This document shows, piece by piece, positions 24,701 through 32,400 of a stretch of DNA of 46,006 nucleotides. Each line of letters begins with the position of its first letter. Positions within the stretch are counted from its first letter, which is position 1. Source of the stretch: Deltaproteobacteria bacterium (GTDB lineage: Bacteria; Desulfobacterota; Desulfobulbia; Desulfobulbales; JAJRZW01); the NCBI GenBank assembly GCA_024275015.1, contig JAJRZW010000046.1, positions 1 to 46,006 of the forward strand, given 5' to 3'. The position numbers and the translations under genes are program-made. The notes under the pieces are model-generated. The model was not told where the DNA came from. It saw only the letters and a program-made list of their open reading frames with translations, and did not search any database.

Positions 24701-26562
24701 AGCTCACCGTGAAGGAGAGCGGCGGAAGCACTTACGGCAGCATGACCCTTAACGCCACCACCGGTTACTGCGAGCTGACCACCGCGGTCAGCGCGGTTCC
24801 GGCCGCGGTTGACGTGAGCAGTTCCGGCACCGGCACTCCGAGCGTGACCAATTATCCGGTCACCGACAACTCGGTCCAGCCGGGCACCATCACCCTGTCC
24901 GCCTCCACCTACTCGGTGAACGAGAACGGCGGCTCGGTGACCATTACGGTTAACCGCACCGGCGGATCGGGCGCGGTCACGGTCGATTACGCCACCAGCA
25001 ACGGTTCGGCAACGGCCGGCTCTGATTATACCGCCGCCTCCGGCACCCTGAGCTGGGCCGACGGCGACACCGCCGCCAAGACCTTTACCGTCTCTATCAT
25101 CAACGACACTTTGCAGGAGGGTGACGAGACGGTAAACATTGCCCTGTCCAACGCCACCGGCGGCGCCTCGCTCGGCACCCCGGGCAGCGCGGTGCTGACC
25201 ATTGTTGACGATGACCAGCCGGGTACCCTCTCCTTTGAACTGGGTTCCTACTCGGTCAGCGAGGGTGGCGGCTCAATCACCATCAATGTGACCAGGACCG
25301 CGGGTTCTGTCGGCGCGGTCGACGTCAGCTACGCCACCAGCGACGGCTCCGCCACCACCGCCGGCAACGACTATACCGCGACTTCCGGCACCCTGAGCTG
25401 GATTGACGGCGACACCGCCAGCAAGTCGTTCACCGTGACCATTCTCCAGGATACCGTGGTCGAGGGCGACGAGACCGTCAACCTGACCTTGTCGTCTGCC
25501 ACCGGCGGCGCGTCCATCGGCGGCACCAACCCGGTCACCCTGACCATTGTTGATGACGACAACTCGCCGCCGGCTTTCGGCAGCCCGACCTACACCGCCA
25601 GCCCGAACGCCACCGAGGGCAGCGCCTATACCACCACCACCATGGTGGGCGCGGCCACTGATCCGGAGGGTGACGCGATCACCTATGGTGACGCGGGCAC
25701 CGGTTCCTGTACCTGGACCAGCGTGGCAACGGACGGCACCATCACCGGCACCGCCCCGAGCGGTTCCGGCGGCACGAGCTGCACGGTTGACGTGACCGCC
25801 ACCGCCACCGGCGGCAGCGACACCGCGACGCTGACCATCAATATTGATGCGGCGCCTACGGCCATGAGTGGTGACGGCGGCCAGACGGTTGACGGTATCT
25901 TCCCGGGTGACAATTTCACCAGCAGTGACACTAATGTCTCGGTTACCGTCACCTTCACCACCGCCAACGCCGGTGACAAGAATAACTACTGGACCTTGTA
26001 CGACGAGGCCCAGAACGGCAGTACGTTGTGTGCTGGCACCTTCTCCTCCGGTGACGGCGGCAATACCTGGACCGCCTCGGTTGATTTTAGCCAGTGCGGC
26101 GGTTACACAGGCGTCGCCTTCATGGAGTACGGGATCGAGGACAACACCACTGGTGACAAGTTCAAGATCAAGTACCTGCCGATCACCCTCGGCAGCACCA
26201 GCGAGTACCTCAAGACCTTCAGCGACAGCGGGTACAGCAACGAGACCACCTCGTTTAATTCCAACGACATGGTCTATGTCGAGGTCAACAGTGCCGCGGT
26301 TCACAATATACTTAACGGCACCTGCGACGGCACCCAGGCCGCCAAGCTGGCCGGGTTCGATGACACCAAGTACATCGACAAGCTCGACTTCAGTTCGTGT
26401 AGCTATGAAGGCGGCAATGTCTACCGCTGGAGCTTTGATCTCAGTCAGCAGTCCATTACTTTCCCGACCGGCACCTACTGGTACCAGGGTGAGATGAAAC
26501 CTGCCGACAGCAGTGGCAATAGTAATATCAAGGTCGGTTTGGTAATCCAGGTCACCAAGTAA
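18703..26562 (+). CDS. Giant secreted multihaem c-type cytochrome (48 CxxCH motifs) with Calx-beta domains
   Basis: About 2,619 residues. The start at 18703 is preferred because AAGGGGGA lies seven bases upstream and a clean signal peptide follows (MKRLAFIAGLLLLVAAV, cleavage near SARA). By hand count there are 48 CxxCH haem-attachment motifs between residues 39 and 1778, plus one damaged motif (CSTYH at 20869-20883). A haem-free insert of about 170 residues separates motifs 3 and 4. An array of six modules of about 91 residues, each starting near TAPF-x-GSGEVH, lies at 20.8-22.5 kb. The C-terminal 550 residues have two Calx-beta domains (SVNENGGSVTITV, SVSEGGGSITINV), an Ig/cadherin-like domain and an unassigned end domain. 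The likely role is extracellular electron transfer, inferred from haem number and export. Confidence 0.95.
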   Translation: MKRLAFIAGLLLLVAAVTSGSARAYYLDAPHNESNGFTCRTCHSSSYAAGSKLYGYTGSGIDDTARNALCLVCHDGTNDGGLGEVAAPSKVLHSSAAMGTASHATTAWTTQCTDCHDPHYQAQLDWAAADGGKLWLATGTVNGAPTPVAAPTGGPAGSTIISYTSIAGQNIGGIDWSQFSNWTNKGGLVDPLRATDGTRGLILVPDTSSSKDSFEIIAADATTITVKGQMSATSGATFGIMYGDNIRSTVKNAETYSGAGSMARTVKFFVPNVIANDYGGFVDERAVNTPVGLCQVCHPPYVAGVSPTDNHWNTNNSGDKHNATARCTQCHNPLAAFAGGADHTAKIVVYTGSVTPSGGGTAVAVNCDDCHSDVSAAPDSAHLNRGAVNASAGSTAPISDGTGCGACHDTATSSLNGNIAITRLGLADANFGTGTYPVDCSACHPNNPQAVADGTHGGHSSSAFGWDSNCATCHPDNGGGVVKDVHNNNCLNCHDNSSGGTGTTILGSSANGVDGDARTSTNGGPVTSGSTHSETCTSCHGIGTTNSIPDAHHLASTNNYAQNGVCTQCHDSSTAKATATNGAGNPADHSGLIADYTNCTNCHSANVGTSQGAVIDSSTNKVHDSCVACHNTDSSLKTLSQVDTTRVVAMPNPGSASNDGGGTCAACHGEYFPNHQNIDHATSLVTKSANCANCHNAAPTGAARAAATSPFTGTGEVHATNTCSTYHQATGVLVAATSLAPGIAAGGGTCETCHLGGALPNTWQSIHTAAPGVSHGTKVTLAANCDGCHTTITPGASAAARDALTAPFVGTGEVHNTSNCATCHDTTTGLTKAASGLAVAISQGDCETCHISTSQTWTGIHSSAAGVSHSSRVDLVAPCSNCHGNNIAGSGARDAITAPFTGSGEVHSGSGCATCHNTTDGSTLTSGYTKADTIAAGDCSTCHTQTSTWQSIHDGASGVDHSTRVYNNSLCGSCHDTTAGGNAPDAITPPYVGSGEAHATNRCDSCHNANGGTLTVAAPGGSGNIAAGDCQSCHDQYFGAHQHDHSASVIVTSSCASCHAADTASRPATSQALLASTAPFVAAGEVHSASSCATCHNTTTDGSLRAGTVGDATVSAGADGKWECAECHASQWDSLHGGVATTVHDISATSSCANCHGNAVAGSNARDAVTAPYVASGEVHNDGAGTTCATCHNVTTGARITGANGKGDATVSDGGDGTWVCAECHTATWYVLHMNSASDGAASGVDHSGRVDIYSDGTYGSCANCHTGTAGGASGLMPVNSGDDKVHDACTVCHASDGTVSGTTTYGGKTLAAGNCSTCHGAYFDSHVHGQDGGYVDHDVVFNASVDISQTGGASNSCYNCHDDAGLGKGSGALGTWAAIKTEHATVGGTAQASACATCHDYATNGNQSGDADTPLLATVQTVISSGTGNTCISCHVPKSYADSPSTSQHGGHSAADFGSDAQCTTCHNDGGKGVVEGIHNNNCLTCHTSASGGLTTVRFDGGNAGVDSTNGVDADPSLAISSGAHKSTTCLGCHNISSGNVDATSVGGIHHNSATYGVLSTSTPSATCGNCHTAVDHTAMIKDTPGDCNSCHTNTAASAGVNPPISGTLGDPKVHDDCTTCHAFAGSGWNGQLISLPSPRGLVYAMPDGGTIGGTDGGGDCANCHDATAKKSLHHGSSLATGGQCQVCHVNSDTSGVNSATAPPQLACQTCHVDNSNGLDIISLRLSKLSGSRPNHLENKNANLGNATTDGNGFVSTHSFTAASITVQDYRACFSCHNGSYPNAPVVVPFHGFPGDQANNDIMASNANMHTNIDGSKLLVDESSGDNIPRYSMYYHPGHINFRRFNTKTNGTKLYDRGGKNGIGGYNERGYEDGKYFTTGMSSTTNSAANAILQDIQESKKTVPDDLGNNIDFGNIFGKNSSQFGQTKSTKGYSLTFNAKFTNFSTPSASSGIGYGELNNIPYFTALAPPNDRVFVNSAEVNTSGNLVVIAGNDEGCNKLTVKESGGSTYGSMTLNATTGYCELTTAVSAVPAAVDVSSSGTGTPSVTNYPVTDNSVQPGTITLSASTYSVNENGGSVTITVNRTGGSGAVTVDYATSNGSATAGSDYTAASGTLSWADGDTAAKTFTVSIINDTLQEGDETVNIALSNATGGASLGTPGSAVLTIVDDDQPGTLSFELGSYSVSEGGGSITINVTRTAGSVGAVDVSYATSDGSATTAGNDYTATSGTLSWIDGDTASKSFTVTILQDTVVEGDETVNLTLSSATGGASIGGTNPVTLTIVDDDNSPPAFGSPTYTASPNATEGSAYTTTTMVGAATDPEGDAITYGDAGTGSCTWTSVATDGTITGTAPSGSGGTSCTVDVTATATGGSDTATLTINIDAAPTAMSGDGGQTVDGIFPGDNFTSSDTNVSVTVTFTTANAGDKNNYWTLYDEAQNGSTLCAGTFSSGDGGNTWTASVDFSQCGGYTGVAFMEYGIEDNTTGDKFKIKYLPITLGSTSEYLKTFSDSGYSNETTSFNSNDMVYVEVNSAAVHNILNGTCDGTQAAKLAGFDDTKYIDKLDFSSCSYEGGNVYRWSFDLSQQSITFPTGTYWYQGEMKPADSSGNSNIKVGLVIQVTK
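20824..22485 (+). repeat. Repeated module array within the cytochrome gene
   Basis: Six related modules begin near 20824, 21115, 21391, 21664, 21931 and 22210 (spacings of 267-291 bp, about 91 residues). Each opens with T(A/S/P)P(F/Y), then G(E)VH or G(E)AH before a CxxCH, and usually contains two or three haem motifs. Similarity is clear in protein and moderate in DNA, so the array is not very recent. Confidence 0.8.
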
Positions 26563-26588
26563 ACCTCAACCTGTCATAAGACAGTCAA

Positions 26589-26622
26589 CCCCGGTGGAAC
26601 CAGTCTCCACCGGGGTTTTTTT
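26589..26622 (+). terminator. Rho-independent terminator of the cytochrome gene
   Basis: CCCCGGTGGA (26589-26598) pairs perfectly with TCCACCGGGG (26606-26615) across a seven-base loop and is followed by seven T residues. It starts 27 bp after the TAA stop codon. Confidence 0.95.
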
Positions 26623-26626
26623 GGTC

Positions 26627-26648
26627 GGGGCGACCGTCCTGTCGCCCC
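26627..26648. repeat. REP-like palindrome near the RAYT gene (1)
   Basis: GGGGCGAC and GTCGCCCC form an 8-bp stem with a six-base loop. It lies at the outer edge of the RAYT region, just past the cytochrome terminator, and shares the GGGGCGA core of the other palindromes here. Confidence 0.7.
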
Positions 26649-26649
26649 A

Positions 26650-26980
26650 TTGGTCGTTTTGTTTTTCGGCGTTGTCCGGTGGGGGATATGTCCGGTTCGT
26701 GTTATCCGTTATTTTCAATGATTCCGTTGGGGCGAAAAATTTTTCGCCCCTGCGCGCCGGTGCCGGAAACGGTTATTTGTTCCGCGTTGTCCATCACACC
26801 ATCCACGGTTCATGGCCGTATCGTGCGACGGGTTCGCCCGTCCTGTCGCCATTGCCGACATGGTCGCGGTCTGTTTCCCATTTTGCCGGGTTGTTGATGA
26901 TGTATTGCCGGATACGGTGCAATTCATTTTCATCCCGGACAATGTGTTCCCAATAATTGCGTTGCCATACATCGTGAACA
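26650..26980. repeat. Direct repeat, copy 1, covering the 3' end of the RAYT gene and its flank
   Basis: This stretch matches 28873-29211 in the same orientation over about 330 bp with only scattered differences. It includes the C-terminal coding part of the RAYT gene, its stop codon and the downstream palindrome. The two copies bracket the AAA/DUF4143 ATPase gene. Confidence 0.9.
26729..26750. repeat. REP-like palindrome (2), perfect 22-bp
   Basis: GGGGCGAAAAA is followed directly by its reverse complement TTTTTCGCCCC. It lies 44 bp past the RAYT stop codon. Confidence 0.9.
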
Positions 26981-27447
26981 TTGGCGTTTTGCCGAATCCA
27001 TTTGGTCACGCCGATTTTGAAACCACGCACAATGGAACCGATGGTTTTGGATGTCCCGCGTGGGGTGGGGTGGCGTAGGGGCGAAAAATTTTTCGCCCCT
27101 ACGTTCGCCCCCGCATTCGCCCCAACGGCAACCACCGCGCCATTCATTCCGACCATTCCGCCGTTTGTAACCGTATGGTTGTTCAAAAAAACGATGCCGT
27201 GGATATGGTTGGGCATCACAATAAATTCATCAACGGTTGCATGGGGAAAATGATCAGGGATTGCCTGCCAACATTTTTCTGCAACGTGACCCGCATCATT
27301 CAACCGCATTGCGCCATTGACAATATCCCCGAACAAACATTTCCTGTTGTGGGCGCAGATGGTGACGAAACAGGCGCCGGCCCTGGAATAATCATACCCC
27401 GTCAACCGGATGGAACGGCGATTATGGCGGGCAGGGTCATATTTCAT
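26794..27447 (-). CDS. REP-associated tyrosine transposase (RAYT, Y1/HUH family)
   Basis: A 217-residue single-domain Y1 transposase of the IS200/IS605-related RAYT group. Landmarks are the N-terminal RRSIRLTGYDYSRAGACFVT, the HUH motif VMPNHIHGIVF (His81-Ile-His83) and the C-terminal WQRNYWEHIVRDENELHRI followed by YIINNPAKW. RAYTs mobilise or maintain short REP palindromes, and several such palindromes surround this gene. A 30-bp perfect palindrome lies within the gene itself, encoding a GAKNFSPLR segment between the HUH half and the C-terminal half. The ATG overlaps the stop codon of a 22-codon upstream frame. Stop is TGA. Confidence 0.92.
   Translation of the reverse strand: MKYDPARHNRRSIRLTGYDYSRAGACFVTICAHNRKCLFGDIVNGAMRLNDAGHVAEKCWQAIPDHFPHATVDEFIVMPNHIHGIVFLNNHTVTNGGMVGMNGAVVAVGANAGANVGAKNFSPLRHPTPRGTSKTIGSIVRGFKIGVTKWIRQNANVHDVWQRNYWEHIVRDENELHRIRQYIINNPAKWETDRDHVGNGDRTGEPVARYGHEPWMV
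27074..27103. repeat. REP-like palindrome (3), perfect 30-bp, inside the RAYT coding frame
   Basis: CGTAGGGGCGAAAAA is followed by its exact reverse complement. The inserted sequence is read in frame, so the transposase gene stays open. The other palindromes in the region share the same core. Confidence 0.95.
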
Positions 27448-27512
27448 GCCGCCGGGGCCTCGTTCATCTCGTCAATGATCCGATCCATGTCCTCGCCGAA
27501 TAATTGCCGCAT
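27444..27512 (-). CDS. Short upstream frame coupled to the RAYT gene
   Basis: A 22-codon frame (starting MRQLFGEDMDR) begins at 27512 after a purine-rich GAGGGA/GGGA stretch. Its TGA overlaps the RAYT start codon as ATGA. The RAYT gene has no ribosome-binding site of its own, so translational coupling is plausible. No function is assigned to the peptide. Confidence 0.4.
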   Translation of the reverse strand: MRQLFGEDMDRIIDEMNEAPAA

Positions 27513-27556
27513 TTTCCCGGTCCCTCGTCATTCCGTGTGGATTTGATCTGTTTTAA

Positions 27557-28744
27557 TCAGCCTTCTGTCTTCCGGCTTCCGGATTGCGCCGGTGTGATTT
27601 CCGCCAGCGGACATACCCTGACCGTTTCGCTGAGAGGGTAACTTTCGTCTACCGGGGCTATGACCAGCGCCTGGTCGATGCGCAGGTCCTTCAGGCCGTT
27701 CCAGAAACCTTTTGTCGGGCGGGAAGTGGTTGACGCCTTGAATTCGAACGCCATTTTACGGGCCCCCCGGACCAGAACCAGGTCGATTTCCGCCCCTGCC
27801 GCCGTTCGGTAAAAATACGGTTCCCATCCCGGAAAGGTGGCAATGATGTTTTCCAGGGCCAGGGTTTCCCATGATGCCCCGAAAACCGGGTGCCCCATGA
27901 GATCGTCAAAGGTGTCGATGGCGAGCAGGGCATGGAGAATGCCGGTATCCCGGAGGTACACCTTTGGAGATTTGACCAGCCGTTTTTTCAGATTCGCTGC
28001 AAGGGGAGGGAGAATTCGTATCATAAACGTCTCCGCCAACAGGTCGATGTATGACCGGAAGGTTGTGTGCGAGACCCCAAGGGCGGAACCGAGCTGCGAA
28101 CTGTTGAGCAGCTGTCCCTGGGTGTGGGCGCACATTTGCCATACCCTCCGCAGGGTCGGAGCCGGTATGCGGACACCAAGCTGCGGGATGTCACGCTCAA
28201 GGAAGGTGCGAATAAAGTTTTCCCGCCACCTTTGGCTGGCCTTCCCGCTGCGCGCCAGCAGGCTGTCCGGAAATCCGCCGCGCAGCCAGTAGGCGTGGAT
28301 GGACGCGACTTTTGTCTTGCCGCTGATTTCGCCATAGAGGAAGGGGGACAGTTCCAGGTAGGCGATCCGGCCGGCCAGGGTTTCTGAACTTTGCCGGATG
28401 AGATCCCTGGACGCTGATCCAAGGAAGAGGAATTGTCCATTGCGGTTTCGGGAGTCGATGATTGCCCGCAGGGGCGCGAAAATTTCCGGCAGACGCTGTA
28501 TTTCGTCGAGACAGATCAACCTGTCTTTGTGGAGGGAGAAGAACAGCTCCGGCTCCTGAAGCTTTGCAAGGTCTGCCGGTTTTTCCAGGTCAAGATATAC
28601 AGCGTCCGGCAACCGGGCGATCACGGCCCGCGCCAGGGTAGATTTACCGCACTGCCTGGGGCCCAGTACGGCAACGGCGGGGAACTCCCGCAAGCACTCC
28701 CGGAGTTCTGATTCAAGATGGCGGGGGATGTATCTTTCTTGCAT
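27557..28744 (-). CDS. AAA-family ATPase with DUF4143 domain
   Basis: A 395-residue protein of the widespread AAA_14-DUF4143 family. The N-terminal ATPase has Walker A (LGPRQCGKSTLA, about residues 32-43), Walker B (LICLDEIQRLPE) and a sensor segment (FLFLGSASRDLI). A helical region follows (LGVSHTTFRSYIDLLAETF, winged-helix-like), then the DUF4143 part with a nuclease-like motif (GAEIDLVLV and MAFEFKAS, resembling PD-(D/E)xK). Family function is poorly known; members are typical of mobile or accessory DNA. It is flanked by directly repeated RAYT sequences. A perfect inverted repeat lies directly upstream of its ATG. Stop is TGA. Confidence 0.92.
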   Translation of the reverse strand: MQERYIPRHLESELRECLREFPAVAVLGPRQCGKSTLARAVIARLPDAVYLDLEKPADLAKLQEPELFFSLHKDRLICLDEIQRLPEIFAPLRAIIDSRNRNGQFLFLGSASRDLIRQSSETLAGRIAYLELSPFLYGEISGKTKVASIHAYWLRGGFPDSLLARSGKASQRWRENFIRTFLERDIPQLGVRIPAPTLRRVWQMCAHTQGQLLNSSQLGSALGVSHTTFRSYIDLLAETFMIRILPPLAANLKKRLVKSPKVYLRDTGILHALLAIDTFDDLMGHPVFGASWETLALENIIATFPGWEPYFYRTAAGAEIDLVLVRGARKMAFEFKASTTSRPTKGFWNGLKDLRIDQALVIAPVDESYPLSETVRVCPLAEITPAQSGSRKTEG

Positions 28745-28745
28745 A

Positions 28746-28780
28746 TTGCAAACGTATCACACGGTTTGCAAGGTTGCAAG
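28746..28780 (-). promoter_or_regulatory. Inverted repeat, candidate operator of the ATPase gene
   Basis: TTGCAAAC (28746-28753) and GTTTGCAA (28764-28771) are perfect 8-bp arms around a 10-base spacer, and a third TTGCAA half-site follows at about 28775-28780 on the opposite strand. The palindrome starts one base before the start codon, so a protein bound here would block expression. Which protein binds is unknown. Confidence 0.55.
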
Positions 28781-28872
28781 GGCGAGGTCAGTAAAGTAAA
28801 CCTTGGCCGGGGGTAAGGGGACGTCCATAAATTTATAAATTTATCGGCCCATTGCCGACGATCCGTTTCACC

Positions 28873-29211
28873 CCCATTGGTCGTTTTGTTTTTTTGCGTT
28901 GTCCGGGCGTTGTCCGGTTCGTGTTATCCGTTATTTTCAATGATTCCGTTGCCATGGTTCCGTAGGGGCGAAAAATTTTTCGCCCCTGCGCGCCGCCGCC
29001 GGGAACCGTTTGGTTTGTTTCGCGTTGTCCATCACACCATCCACGGTTCATGGCCGTATTGGGTGACGGGTTCGCCCGTCCTGTCGCCATTGCCGACGTG
29101 GTCGCGGTCCGTTTCCCATTTTGCCGGGTTGTTGATGATGTATTGCCGGATACGGTGCAATTCATTTTCATCCCGGACAATGTGTTCCCAATAATTGCGT
29201 TGCCATATTTT
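28873..29211. repeat. Direct repeat, copy 2
   Basis: Second copy of the 26650-26980 block, same orientation, on the other side of the ATPase gene. It contains the truncated RAYT 3' end and one palindrome. Differences include a small insertion near 28952 and substitutions around 28990-29010. Confidence 0.9.
28964..28987. repeat. REP-like palindrome (4), 24-bp
   Basis: AGGGGCGAAAAA followed by its reverse complement, in the same position relative to the truncated RAYT as palindrome (2) has to the intact gene. Confidence 0.9.
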
Positions 29212-29310
29212 GCCGCCGGGCGTGCCACGCATGGCGTTTATCCGTTTGGTAACGGCGGATTTGAATCCGGCCACCAACGCCCCCAACGAACGTGGTCGCG
29301 GTCCCATCGC
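29032..29310 (-). pseudogene. Truncated RAYT transposase (C-terminal half only)
   Basis: The C-terminal 90 residues match the intact RAYT almost identically (WQRNYWEHIVRDENELHRI, YIINNPAKWETDRDHVG). The N-terminal domain with the HUH motif is absent; homology ends at a palindrome (29312-29339) and unrelated DNA follows. It is a remnant without catalytic capacity. Confidence 0.88.
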
Positions 29311-29311
29311 C

Positions 29312-29339
29312 GTAGGGGCGACCGACCGGTCGCCCCTAC
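29312..29339. repeat. REP-like palindrome (5)
   Basis: GTAGGGGCGACC and GGTCGCCCCTAC form a perfect 12-bp stem with a four-base loop. It marks the break point of the truncated RAYT and corresponds in position to palindrome (3) in the intact gene. Confidence 0.9.
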
Positions 29340-29386
29340 TTTTTCAGGCCGGGGCAGTTTGACGAATCTGCCCCGGGTATGGGTTA

Positions 29387-29430
29387 TCAGACTGTTGAAA
29401 ACACCAGGACGGCTTTTCAACAGTCTGTTA
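29387..29430. repeat. Dispersed repeat family B, copy 6 (minimal form)
   Basis: Only the two ends of family B remain: CAGACTGTTGAAAA and TTTTCAACAGTCTG are perfect 14-bp arms around a 12-base loop, with TTA at both borders. It begins six bases past the pyruvate:ferredoxin oxidoreductase stop codon and may act as its 3' structure, although no U-tract follows. Confidence 0.85.
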
Positions 29431-29436
29431 TGTGCT

Positions 29437-32400
29437 TCAGGACTCGAGAGCCTTGAACCGGCCTTCGAGGAAATTCCAGGCCTTGTCCACGTCATTCTGG
29501 GCTTGGGTCAGCAGCGAATCCGCTTCTGTCGGATTCATCATCTTCAGCATCCGGTAGCGGTTTTCGTTAAGGGCGTAGTCGGTGAACGGTATCGATGGGG
29601 CCTTGGAATCGATGTGGAGTGGGTTTTTGCCCTGTTCTTCAAGGGCCGGGTTGTAGCGGTACAGGGGCCAGTGACCGCAGGCGACCGCTTTTTGCTGCTG
29701 CTGCAGACCGACGGCGAGATTGATGCCGTGGTTGATGCAGTGGGCATAGGCGATGATCAGCGATGGGCCGTCATAGGCCTCGGCCTCGGCTATCGCCTTG
29801 GTGACCTGGCCGGGGTTGGCGCCCATGGAGACCTTGGCGACATAGACGTTGCCGTAGGTGGAGAAGATCATGCCGATGTCTTTTTTCGGCATCTTCTTGC
29901 CTGCGGCGGCGAACTGGGCCGTGGCACTCCTCGGGGTAGACTTGGACATCTGCCCGCCGGTGTTGGAGTAGACCTCGGTGTCAAGGATCATGACGTTGAT
30001 GTTTTCCCCCGATGCGAGGACGTGGTCGAGACCGCCATAACCGATATCATAGGCCCAGCCATCGCCGCCGAAGATCCAGACGGACTTTTTCACCAGGTAA
30101 TCGGCGACATGGAGCAGACGTTTGGCGATTACCGAGCCACTGCCGGCGAGCTTATCCTTGAGGGCGGCCACCCGGTCGCGCTGGGCGTCGATTTCGCTCT
30201 GGATCTTCTGGTTCGCGCCGATAAGGTCATCGGCCATTTTCTTGCTGATGATCTTTTCCGCCACTGCTTTTTCCAGTAGTTCCGAGGCCTGGTATGCCAT
30301 TTTGTTGACCGTGTTCCGCATCCCTAAGCCGAATTCGGCGTTGTCTTCAAACGGTGAGTTGGACCAGGTCGGGCCGCGGCCGTCATTGTTTTTGGCATAG
30401 GGGGTGGTGGGGAGATTGCCGCCGTAAATGGAGGAGCAACCGGTGGCGTTGGCGATCATCATCCGATCACCGAACATCTGGGTTACAAGCTTGATGTACG
30501 GGGTCTCGCCACAGCCGGCACAGGCACCGGAGAACTCAAACAGCGGCCGCAGCAACTGGCTGCCTTTTACCGTTGCCGGATCTATCTCCTCCGGGTCGGC
30601 CTCGGGGAGACTGAGGAAGTAACGGACGTTGGCCGATTCCTGCGCCTGCAGTTTTTCGCTGTTGTCGACCATAACCAGGGCCTTGGTTTTGGCCGGGCAG
30701 GCGTCAACACAGAGAGTGCATCCGCAGCAATCCTCGGTGAACACCTGAACCGTGGTTTTGCGTCCCTTGAACTGTTTTCCCACCGCGTCCACGGCCTTGA
30801 AGTTTTTTGGGGCCTTTTTGAGATCGGCGGTTTTGCTGATCTTCATCCGGATCGCGGCATGGGGGCAGACAATTGAGCAACGACCGCACTGGATACAGTT
30901 TTCCGACAGCCATTCGGGTACCTTGACCGCGATATTACGTTTTTCGTACTGGGTGGTGCCGGTGGGCCAGGTGCCGTCGTCGGGGATCTGCGACACCTTG
31001 AGACTGTCACCATTGCCTTCGATCATGGTCGCGGTGACCTGTTTGACGAAATCAGGGGCATCATCGGGTACGGTGGCCGGAATCTCGTGGCCGTCTGTGG
31101 TTTTGGGGACCTTGACCTCGACAATTTTTTCGATCGCTCCGTCAACTGCGGAATAATTCATATTGACGACCTTGTCGCCCTTTTTGCCGTAGGTCTTCTT
31201 GATCGCGTCCTTGATCGCTTTGATCGCCTGCTTTTCGGTAAGGATGCCGGAGATCATGAAAAAGGCGGTCTGCATGATCATGTTGATCCGGGCGCCGAGC
31301 CCAAGGGCCTGGCCGAGGCCGATGGCGTCGATGATATAGAATTTCGCATTTTTATCGATCAGCTGTTTCTGAACCTTGGCCGGCATGTGCTTCCATACCT
31401 GGTCTTTGCTGAAGGTGGTGGTAAGGAGGAAGGTGCCGCCGGGCTCAAGGCGGGCGAGCATGTCGTATTTATCCAAAAAGGTGAAGTTATGGCAGGCGAT
31501 AAAATTGGCCTTGTCAATAAGATACGGTGCCACAACCTTATTCTTGCCGAAGCGCAGATGACTGGTGGTGATCGAGCCGCTTTTCTTGGAGTCGTAGACA
31601 AAGTAGCCCTGGGCCGAGTTGTCGGTCTCGGTGCCGATGATCTTGATCGTGTTCTTGTTGGCACCGACGGTGCCGTCGGAACCGAGGCCGAAAAACATGG
31701 CCCGGAACACGTCTTTGCCTTCGATATTGAATTCGTTGTCGTAATCAAGGCTTGAGAAGGTGACATCGTCATTGGGGCCGACACAGAAGTGGTTTTTCGG
31801 CGACAAGGAGGCCATGTTGTCAAATACCGCCTTGACCATTGCCGGGGTGAACTCGGCCGAACCAAGGCCGTAACGGCCCGAGATGATCACCGGCTGGGTG
31901 TTGATTGTGGAGGACTCAACGGCCTCGCCCACCGCGGCCCGGATATCAAGGTACAGGGGCTCGCCGGCGCTGCCGGGTTCCTTGGTCCGGTCTAAAACCG
32001 TGATTTTTTTAACCGTTGCCGGCATGGTATTCACCATAGCCTCGCAGTCAAAAGGACGGAAGAGACGGACGATAATAAGGCCGATCTTTTTGCCGCCGTC
32101 GGCAATCAGGTGGTCGATAGTCGCGGCCACGGTTTCGGCCCCGGAACCCATCATCACCACGATCTCCTCGGCATCAGGGGCGCCGTGGTAATCAAAGAGG
32201 TTGTACCGGCGCCCGGTGAGGGCGGCAAAGCGGTCCATGGTCTCCTGGACGATGGACGGACAGACGTTATAATATTTGTTAACCGTCTCACGGCCAGTGA
32301 AGTATACATCCGGATTCTGGGCTGTGCCGCGCATCATCGGACGGTCCGGGGTCAGGCCGCGCTCACGGTGCGCCATGATAAGATCCTCGTCGATGATCTC

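Noticed and set aside
25273-26304. 343-codon minus-strand frame opposite the Calx-beta region
   Set aside because: Shadow of the plus-strand coding bias; low-complexity Gly/Val/Ala translation without motifs.
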